From Hemerocallis citrina (lineage: Eukaryota > Streptophyta > Magnoliopsida > Asparagales > Asphodelaceae): a DNA stretch of 64,000 bases. The notes under the pieces are model-generated. The model was not told where the DNA came from, searched no databases, and saw nothing but the letters and a program-made list of their open reading frames with translations. Position 1 is the stretch's first letter. Each line of letters begins with the position of its first letter. The stretch spans positions 114,985,720-115,049,719 of the forward strand of contig CM030368.1 in the NCBI GenBank assembly GCA_017893485.1, in the 5' to 3' direction. The position numbers and the translations under genes are program-made. Shown here piece by piece: positions 56,101 to 64,000 of this stretch.

Positions 56101-57784
56101 ATCAACACTCTGATCGACGCCACTTCGGGCCATGAACTTCTCAGCTTCATGGACGCTTTCTTCGGACACAATCAAATCCGCATGTTCCCCTCGGATATCC
56201 CGAAGACCTCCTTTGTAACCGATCAGGGCCTCTACTGCTACAGGGTAATGCCTTTCGGGTTGAAGAATGCAGGCGCTACCTATCAATGCCTCGTCAACAA
56301 GGTCTTCCAAAATTAGATCGGCCGTAACATGGAGGCATATGTAGATGATATGCTTGTGAAGAGCATCCGTGGTGCCGACCATGTCACCGACCTACAAGAG
56401 GCGTTCGATGTATTAAGAAAACATGATATGAGGCTCAACCCGAACAAGTGTGCGTTCGGAGTCTCGTCGGGGAAGTTCCTAGGCTTCATGGTCAGTCAGA
56501 GAGGAATCGAAGCTAACCCCGAGAAAATCAAGGCCATATTGGACATGGCTCCCCCGAAGAATGTTAAAGAGGTTTAGAAGCTAATAGGTCGCCTTGCGGC
56601 CATAGGGCGCTTCCTTTCCAAGTCAGGGGAGAAGTGTCTCCCCTTCTTCAAAGCTCTTAGGGGGGCTAAAGGCTTCAAGTGGGGTCAGCAGCAACAAGAC
56701 TCATTCGACCAGCTAAAGGCTTACCTAGTCAATCCTCCTTTCCTCAGCAAACCCGTTCCAGAAGAAGTCCTCTACCTCTACTTAGCCGCCTCCGAGCAAA
56801 CCCTCAGCACTGTCCTCGTGAGGGAAGAAGATAAGACTCAAAAGCCCATCTATTACGTAAGCAAGGTACTTCAGGATGCCGAGCTCCGCTACCCAAGGAT
56901 AGAGAAGATGGCATACGCCTTAGTCATGGCCGCAAGAAAGCTTCACCCATATTTCCAGTCCCACTCGGTGATCGTTCTTACCGATCAACCGTTGAAGCAA
57001 GTCCTCCACAAGCCGGAGACTTCCGGTCGTCTCATGAAATGGTCTATCGAGCTGAGCCAGCATGATATAACCTACCAGCCTTGGACCGCGATCAAGGCTC
57101 AGGCCTTAGCCGAGTTCATTGTCGAAAGCACCCTATCCGAGGTCAGCCAAGCAACAAACGGACCTCCTATCTGGTCGGTGTATGTGGATGGGTCCTCCTG
57201 CAATGAGGGAAGCGAAGCTGGGGTCATTCTGGTGGGCCCAGACGACTTCGTCCTCCAATACTCTCTCCAAATCAACTTCAAGGCCTCCAACAATAAAGCG
57301 GAATATGAAGCTCTTATAGCCAACCTCGGGATGGCTCGCAAGGCAGGGGTGCAATGCCTTCACATATTTAGCGACTCTCAGCTAGTCGTGAATCAAGTTT
57401 TGGGCGAGTATGAAGCACGAGATGATCGAATGGCTAAGTATCTAGCCAAGGTCCAAAATCTCATGGCTCTCTTCAATGAGGCGCTCATTCGGTAGATCCC
57501 TAGGGAGGAAAATGCCCAAGCAGACGCTCTCTCCAAGTTAGCCTCTTCCTCCCTCCAAGGTCTCGAGCAGACCGTCTTAATTGAAGTGCTCCTGAAGCCG
57601 AGCATAGAAGAAGAAATTCCAGACTCCATGGAGTCACTGCCGGTTCAACTTCAAGATAATTGGATGAAACCCCTGATAGAATTTTTAGGAATGGGGTCCT
57701 GCCTGAAGACCCTAAGGAAGCTCGTCGAGTTAGGACCAGAGCAGAGCGGTACACCCTGGTTGAAGGGATCTTGTACAAACACTC
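53142..57784 (+). pseudogene. Tat-type gag-pol of element C, truncated in integrase
   Basis: One frame carries, in order: a Pro-rich N-terminus; gag (APIPIGFKLPQFETYSGESN, FPATLKGPAREWYSLL); a knuckle-like CRYQWDHGHDTNDC; protease (VDNGSSVNIL, ILGRPGL); RT ([43 protein letters not shown]); RNase H; then a second, archaeal-like RNase H (VYVDGSS, NNKAEYEAL, SDSQLVVNQ, NAQADALS), the hallmark of the Tat lineage. Four in-frame stops are all TAG (54520, 56314, 56575, 57493), mostly at conserved Gln positions. TAA near 53908. A frame change near 57690 precedes the first integrase residues (LPEDPKEARRVRTRAERYTL). The rest of integrase and the 3' LTR are gone. It is clearly richer in G+C than its surroundings. 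Confidence 0.92.
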
Positions 57785-58100
57785 GACGAGTTAGGACCAG
57801 ATGCTGAGTCAGTTGAGGGTGTGGTTGCAGGTATCTTTTGTTTATTATTTTAGTGTTTAAGGGATGGGGTCCTGCCCGAAGACCCTAAGGAAGCTCATCG
57901 AGTTAGGACGAGATGCTGAGTCAGCTGAGGGTGTGGTTGCAGGTATCTTTTGTTTATTATTTGATTGTTTGTTGTTTCTCTTTGTTTTTCTCTATTTCCT
58001 TTGCTTTATGCTCGTCGAGTAAGGAAGCTTGTCGAGTTAGGACCAGATGCTGAGTCAGCTGAAGGTGTGGTTGCAGGTATCTTTTGTTTATTATTTTATT
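57690..58100 (+). repeat. Three-fold repeat at the C/F junction
   Basis: A block TCGAGTTAGGACCAGATGCT...GTGTGGTTGCAGGTATCTTTTG occurs three times (starts near 57788, 57898, 58032). The first two are preceded by GGGGTCCTGCCYGAAGACCCTAAGGAAGCTC from C integrase (57691 and 57866). Each copy ends just inside the 5' end of the F intron (GTATCTTTTGTTTATTATTT). The duplications therefore straddle the C/F breakpoint. Confidence 0.85.
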
Positions 58101-61100
58101 GTTTGTTGTTTCTCTTTGTTTTTCTGTATTTCCATTTCTTTATTTCTTTCTGTTGTCTTCTGCATTTTATTTTTCCTCACCTCTGTTCAACCATTCTTTT
58201 CCTTGTCTCTTTTGTTTTTCTATCTTAGGTGTTGTGCTTGTGTGCTATTTTCCTGCTCATGTTCTGTTTGATTCTGGGGCAACCCATTCTTTTGTCTCCT
58301 CTCGATTTGTTGCTCGCCATCAGTTAGAGTGCAGCAACATGTCAGAGGCTTGGAACATTATGACAGGTAGTGGAGTTGTCATTTGTTCCCGAGAGTGTAG
58401 ACAGTGTCCCCGTGATTATTGGTAGCGCAGAGTTCAAAGCCAATCTGATTGTAATTGGGAATTCGGGGGGACGTTATTCTGGGTATGGATTGGTTGGGTG
58501 AAATCCATGCCATTATTGATTGCCGTGCCAAGAAAGTTGTGTTCCAAATTCCAGATCGCATAGAGTTTGAGTTCCATGATGGGGAGTCTTCCCTTGGCCG
58601 AGCTACAGTTGATCAGGAGATTTGTGCGATGGAGTTGCATTCAGACTGTAAGGCTGCGCCTCTAGTACTTCGAGATTTCTTGAATGTTTTTCCAGATGAG
58701 TTGCCTGGCTTACCCCCTGATAGGGAAGTGTAATTCGGTATTGATGTTCAGCCTGGAACAACATCGATATCGAATAGTCCCTACAGGATGGCACCGGTTG
58801 AGCTAGCAGAGCTTAAGGTGCAGATTCAGCAGTTGCTTGATTTGGGTTTCATCAGACCTAGTGTTTCGCCTTGGGGTGCTCCGGTCCTTTTTGTTGACAA
58901 AAAGGATGGTGATCGTCGACTATGCATGGATTATTGAGAACTAAACAAAGTTACTATGAAGAATCGGTATCTGTTGCCCAGGATCGATGATTTGTTTGAT
59001 CAGTTGAGTGGGGCTGCTGTTTTCTCGAAGTTGGATCTTCATTCTGGGTATCACCAAGTCAAGGTGAAGGCTACGAATATACAGAAGACTGCTTTTAGGA
59101 CTAGATACGGGCACTATGAGTATCTTGTGATGCCATTCAGAGTTACGAACGCGCCGGCTGTATTTATGAGTCTTATGAACCGAGTCTTCTCTCACTTCTT
59201 GGATAGATTTGTACTGGTCTTCATTGATGATATTTTGGTGTATTCTCAGAATCGGAAAGATCATGCTAAGCATCTTTGAGTGGTTCTGCAGACTTTGAGT
59301 GAGAATCAGCTCTATGGAAAACTTAGCAAGTGCGAGTTTTGGCTCGACAGGATTTCATTCTCGGGGCATATTATCTTAGGCGATGGTATTTCTGTGGATC
59401 CTGCCAAGGTTGAGGCAATAAAGGATTGGCCTATTCCCAAGTAAGTTTCAGAAGTCAGGAGTTTTCTCGGTTTAGCTGGCTATTATTAGAAGTTCGTCTA
59501 GGATTTTTTGAAGATAGCAGGACTGTTGACTAAGTTGACTGGGAAGGATCAGAAGATCTGTTGGTCTGATTAGTGTGATGGAGCTTTTGTTGAGTGTGAT
59601 GGAACAGATTGATGTCAGCGCCTGTGTTGACTATTCCAGATGGTACAGGCGGATTTGTAATTCACTGTGATGATTCTGGTAAATGTCTTGGAGCAGTTTT
59701 GATGCAGAAGGACCGAGTCGTTGCGTATGCATCGAGTCAGTTGAGGCTGCATGAGAAGAACTATCCAACTCATGACTTGGAGTTAGCAGTAGTGATTTTT
59801 GCCTTGAAGCTGTGGAGACATTATTTACTTGGGGACCGAGTGGAGATCTTTACAGACCATAAAAGTCTCAAGTACGTCTTCACCCAGAAGGAGTTAAACA
59901 TGAGGCAAAGGCGTTGGTTGGAGCTTGTGGCCGATTATGACATCAGTTTGCAATACTATCCTGGTAAAGTAAACTTGGTGCCAGATGGTTTGAGCAGGAG
60001 ACCGACAGTTATGTTCTTGACTCAGCAAAGGGATTTGAATGAGCAGATGAAGAGGTTGGAGTTGGAAGTTTTGTTGTCGAGTTCTGATCGGAGTTGTTTG
60101 GTGCTTCAGCTGCAGTCGTCTCTTGTTGATCAGATTAAGGAGGCGCAGGCTAGAGATGCACAGTTGCAGAGATTTTGAGCTGAGGTTGAGTCTGGGTCCA
60201 GGACAGATATGGTTATTCATTCGGATGGATCGCTTTGTTTTGGGTCCAGATTATGTGTCCCGGAAGGTGATGTTCATCAGAGGTTGCTTGAGGAAGCCCA
60301 TCAGTCTTCGTATTCTATCCATCTGGGCGGTACTAAGATGTATCGAGATTTGAAGCTTCATTTTTGGTGGCAGGGTATGAAAAGGGCTGTGGCTCAGTTT
60401 GTTGCTCAGTATTTGATCTGCCAGCTGGTTAAGGTAGAGCATCAGAGAACTGCTGGACTTCTTCAATCGCTTCCTATTCCAGAGTAGAAGTGGAAACATA
60501 TCACTATGGATTTTGTGACCGCTTTGCCGAGGAGTCCTGAGAGTCATAATGCCATTTGGGTGATTGTCGACCGTTTGACGAAGAGTGCTCACTTCATTCC
60601 TTTTCGTGTTGGACAGTCTACTGAGAGCCTAGCTAAGAGGTACATGCAAGAGATTGTTAGACTTCATGGGGTTCCAGTCAGTATTGTATCCAACAGGGAT
60701 ACGAGATTCAGATATCAGTTCTGGAAGAGTCTTCAGAACAGTTTGGGGAGCAAATTAAAGTACAGTACAACTTTTCATCCCCAGACTGATGGACAGTCAG
60801 AGCGGACTATTCAGATTCTTGAGGACATGTTGAGGTCCTGTATGCTTCAGTTTGGTGGGTCTTGGGAGGATCATTTGCATCTCGTAGAGTTCTCGTACAA
60901 TAACATCTTTCAAGCCAGTATTAAAGTTGCTCTGTTTGAGGCACTCTATGGGTGGAAGTGCAGATCACTAGTGTGCTGGGATGACATTGGTGAGAGGAAG
61001 TTGTTGGGTCCGGAGTTGATCACCAAGACAGTTGATGCGGTGGTTCAGATTAGGAAGCACTTGCAGGCAGCTCAGGACAGGCAGAAGCGATGGGCCGATG

Positions 61101-61546
61101 TCCATCAAAGAGCTTTGGAGTTTGGTGTTGGTGACCATGTTTTCCTAAAGGTATCGCCGTGGCACGGTGTCATTCGGTTCGGTGGTGGGGGCAAGCTTAG
61201 CTCGAGATTTATTGGACCGTTTGAGATTTTGGAGCGAGTAGGCAAGGTGGCATATCGTCTTGCATTGCCGCCAGCATTAACAGGAGTGCACAATGTTTTC
61301 CATGTCTCACAACTCAGGAGATATATCCGAGATGAGAGCCACGTGATCGACTATTCTGAGTTGGCTGTTTGGCCGGATTTGACTTGTGAGATTCCGCCAG
61401 TTGCTATTGTGGATCGACAGAAGAAAGTGCTTAAGAACAAGGTCATCAAGTTGGTTCGTGTGGCTTGGAATCCTCACTTGCCTGGTGAGTTGACTTGGGA
61501 GCAGGAGGAGGAGATTCAGCAGAAGTTTCTTCATTTGTTTGAGTAG
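57785..61546 (+). pseudogene. Tekay-type pol of element F (protease to chromodomain)
   Basis: Order: gag tail (DAESVEGVVAG), intron, protease (LFDSGATHSFVSSRF, catalytic D-S-G intact), RT ([21 protein letters not shown] intact), RNase H ([17 protein letters not shown]), integrase zinc region (HPGG-type HLGGTKMY, CLIC-type), core (MDFVTALPRS, VSNRDTRF with the second catalytic Asp changed to Asn, GQSERT), GPY region (GPFEILERVGKVAYRLALP) and chromodomain-like tail (KVIKLVRVAWNPHLPGELTW). The last 346 codons (60509-61546) are open. Stops or shifts: shifts near 58400 and 58470, TAA 58731, TGA 58936 and 59277, TAG/TAA near 59441-59571, TGA 60176, TAG 60485. gag is missing. Confidence 0.93.
58077..58228 (+). 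other. Probable intron upstream of protease, element F
   Basis: GCAG|GTATCTTTTG to TTCTATCTTAG|GTGTTGTG, 152 bp, strongly T-rich with a pyrimidine tract before the 3' site. Reading straight through meets TAG exactly at 58226-58228, and 152 is not a multiple of three. Removal joins the two flanks in the frame that leads into the protease. Boundary motifs equal those in A (22030-22173). Confidence 0.68.
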
Positions 61547-61599
61547 TTTTGTTTTTGTTCTTTTGGTTGTTTTGGGGTTACCTTAAGTATCTTTTTTTT

Positions 61600-61639
61600 G
61601 AATTTCGAGGACGAAATTCTTCTTATTAGGTGGGTAGGA
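61600..61639 (+). other. Inverted repeat and PPT of element F
   Basis: GAATTTCGAGGACGAAATTC (61600-61619) is a perfect eight-pair inverted repeat with loop AGGA. The purine tract AGGTGGGTAGGAT (61627-61639) directly precedes the 3' LTR. Confidence 0.8.
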
Positions 61640-62085
61640 TTGTAACCCCTATTTTTCATTTTGTGTATTTTTGAGTGTATTTCGTTTCGGTGTATTTTCT
61701 CTCTTGTATTCTTTCTGAACCGTATATTTGAATTGTTTTCAATATATATAAGTTTTATTTAATTTTGAGCTATTTGGGTTTGATTGGTTGTTTCTTTTGT
61801 TTCGTTCTTCATTATTTGTTCTTTCTTTCATTTGGTCCCGTTCTCTTTTTTTATTTTTTTGGGTGCTTGTGGTGGTGTTTGGTTGCTCATCCTTTTTCCC
61901 ACTCCTATTGTTTGATCCCTAATAAGATTTATCAAGGCCAAATTAAATCCCAATCCTATTTGATATCCTATACAATTTGTATCCTAATTAAAGCCAAATT
62001 AAACAAATCCTATTACTACTTCTAATTACCCACAACCCAAATACCCATTAAACCCACTCATATTTCTAAACCCTATTTCCCCTCA

Positions 62086-62093
62086 TATATATA
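62086..62093 (+). promoter_or_regulatory. TATA box, 3' LTR of F
   Basis: TATATATA, same context as 44293-44302. Confidence 0.6.
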
Positions 62094-62516
62094 CATTTCT
62101 ATCTCCCTCACAAACCCTAACCCTAATCTCTCACCCCGGCCTCCCTCTTTCTCTCTCCCCTACTTGTTTGCACCGCACACAGGAACCCAACCCCAGAGGC
62201 CGAGCCTCCCCTCCCGACCGGCAACCCTCCCTGCAACACCCCAAACCCGAGCCCATCTCCCCTTGGCCATCCGACCACCTCAGACCACACAAAATCCCTC
62301 GCCTCATTCTCGTGGTGTTCTTTTGTGGCCGCAAGCCACTATTGTCATCATCCCTCTTGGATCATCTCACTTTGTGGAGTTTTGTTCGTATGGAGATTTT
62401 CGCTCATGTTTGCTTGGATTCATTAATTCGTATATTTTGATTCATGGATTTTTGTTTGTGGGTTCAGCTCGTTACTCTGGGTTTTCATCGTTCTTCATCT
62501 TCGGTTAAGGCAAGTA

Positions 62517-62549
62517 ACTTGTACTCCAATTCATTTGTTTGATATAAGT
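62517..62549 (+). promoter_or_regulatory. Leader hairpin, 3' LTR of F
   Basis: ACTTGTA (62517-62523) pairs with TATAAGT (62543-62549), one G-U pair replacing the G-C of the 5' LTR copy. Confidence 0.55.
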
Positions 62550-64000
62550 CAAAAATACCACCTATATTGTAGTTGGGTGTAGAAACGACTCTTGTTTGTG
62601 TTATCCTTGATGGGTTTTGTCTCTATTGTGAAATTTTGACCATAGATGACTCACGACACAATATGGACATGAATTAACTTTGGTTTTACCTATTCTTGAT
62701 TTTGATCATGTATGTGAGACTTTTGTGAGAATTCGTGATTTTGGTTTAGACCCATGTGATATATTTGGTGTGGACATGCTAGATATCCTAAATTATGATG
62801 TTTGGACACTTGGTAGACTCGAATTCATGTTTGGTTGTGTTTTGAACAAGTTTTTTATGATATATTTGTGGTAAAAGGAATAAATCTGTATTTTGTCGCT
62901 GATATGTTTTGTTTGCTGTTTTGGACTGTCTTGAAGTCAGTATCTTAATTTCGGTATAAAACATGAGTTTTAGAGAATTTCATCTATTTTCAAACCCCTC
63001 TAACCTTGCTTGATTTCGTTTTTGTATGTGTGAGTTATGACTGTTTTACTACAAAGGTGTCGATCTTTTCCAGATTTTGTTTTTCGATGATTTTGAGGAC
63101 TAAATAATTTTGATACTAATGCTACATATATTATTTTGATCCAAAACTTTGGTCAGTGTTTCTTTATATAGTTAGGGATTACCCACAATTTTGGTGAATT
63201 TTATTGATGAGTTTTATGTGTTGTTTCAGGCTCGTTTATGAAAACTATACTTGCTCTATTTTGCTCGTTGTTCTGTAAAGAAAATTATTTTCACTATGAT
63301 TTCTTTTACTGTATGAAAAATATTTGTGAAATATGAAAGTTAGTATAATTTATCTATTTTCATAGCCCTTTGGCGGAATTGGATTTCGTTTCACTGGTTG
63401 CGAGATATCATAGTTTTCGTATAGCAGTGTTGGGAATTCCAGATTTGCCAAACTATGGTTTCTTGATGATTTCTTATTTTCGATGAATGATCTAATTTTA
63501 CTGGAAAATTCTGAAACTTTATATTTAGATACTGGACATATAGGGGAATATGCTAGATTTTTCGTGGATTTATTTAATGTGTTTTCATGCTATTTTCCAG
63601 TGTTGAATTAGTTTTCCTGATTTCTGGCTGAACCTATTTTCTGTATTCAAACCAGTTTTGAGTTATGATTTTGTGAATTAATATATGACTTATTTATATA
63701 CGCTGGATACATGTGGAAGTCTATTTTCCAGATCCTTTGACAAATCTAGATTTGGATGCTTGTAACACTGGAAATTACTGTTTTACTAAAGTATGGTCTT
63801 GCCGTCCTGAACTTGAGATTTGTCTATTTTAGTCTTTTCTTAACCATCTTGCACTCATACATGTTTATCTTGCAACTTGCACTTGTTACATGATCATGCC
63901 ATGTTATTCTTGATATATTTTGCACATATACATGTTTGTTTGACATTAATAATAAATAACCAAGCCGGGGTTTAAGGGACAGATTTAATAGTGGATAAGT

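Larger units (their letters stand above)
61640..64000 (+). mobile_element. 3' LTR of element F, cut by the window end
   Basis: Starts TGTAACCCCTATTTTTC. TATATATA at 62086, GC-rich leader 62110-62320, GGCAAGTAACTTG at 62509, AAGCCGGGGTTTAAGGGACAG at 63962. Collinear with 43868-46167. By comparison with A about 1.2 kb should follow beyond the window. Confidence 0.92.

Overview
The window is a stretch of plant, most likely dicot, heterochromatin. I see no convincing host gene, tRNA or rRNA. Everything recognisable is transposable-element sequence: chromovirus-type Ty3/gypsy elements of the Tekay kind (long LTRs starting TGTAACCCC and ending GTGACA, chromodomain-like integrase tail), Tat-type gypsy (second RNase H, PBS with GGCGCCGTCTGTGGG), an Athila-type gag-only element (tRNA-Asp-type PBS), and hAT-like, MITE-like and Helitron-like DNA elements. 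The species cannot be named from the sequence.

Layout. 1-3962: Tekay pol fragment fused to the 3' part of an LTR. 3963-5144: 3' part of another LTR. 5145-7245 and 16644-18176: an old LTR ('B', copy 1), split by the complete gag-only retrotransposon 'G' (7246-16643, TSD AACTT). 18177-30203: a second LTR-B copy, split by a hAT-like element (18569-19489), a MITE (20466-20944), a Helitron (21067-21328) and Tekay element 'A' (21563-29153, TSD TTAAT). 30204-38393: ruined gag and RT, with LTR fragments in both orientations inside. 38394-43079: two LTR starts in series, the second nearly complete. 43868-64000: Tekay element 'F'. Its 5' LTR (43868-46167) is cut by Tat element 'C' (46168-46540 plus 52890-57784). 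C's LTR is in turn cut by the complete Athila-like gag-only element 'E' (46541-52889, minus strand, TSD GTAAC). F resumes with pol (57785-61546) and its 3' LTR (61640 to the window end).

No polyprotein is intact. A, F and C carry stops, frameshifts and lost catalytic residues. G and E each keep two complete LTRs, a PBS, a PPT and gag but no enzymatic pol domains, so they look like parasites that would depend on proteins made elsewhere. E's gag is uninterrupted for 445 codons and its two LTRs are equal in length and nearly identical.

The strongest unexplained signal is an array of the palindrome AGTCGACT, placed in pairs 20 bp apart (19-21 in E). It occurs in the LTRs of G and, independently, in the LTRs, leader and even coding sequence of E, two elements of different lineages. 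Other candidates: a probable spliceosomal intron just upstream of the protease in two diverged Tekay elements (152 bp in F, where it must be removed to keep frame); tandem arrays whose units hold short hairpins with compensating changes (in LTR-B and LTR-G); a conserved stem-loop in five Tekay leaders; and a second copy of the polypurine tract inside both gag-only elements.
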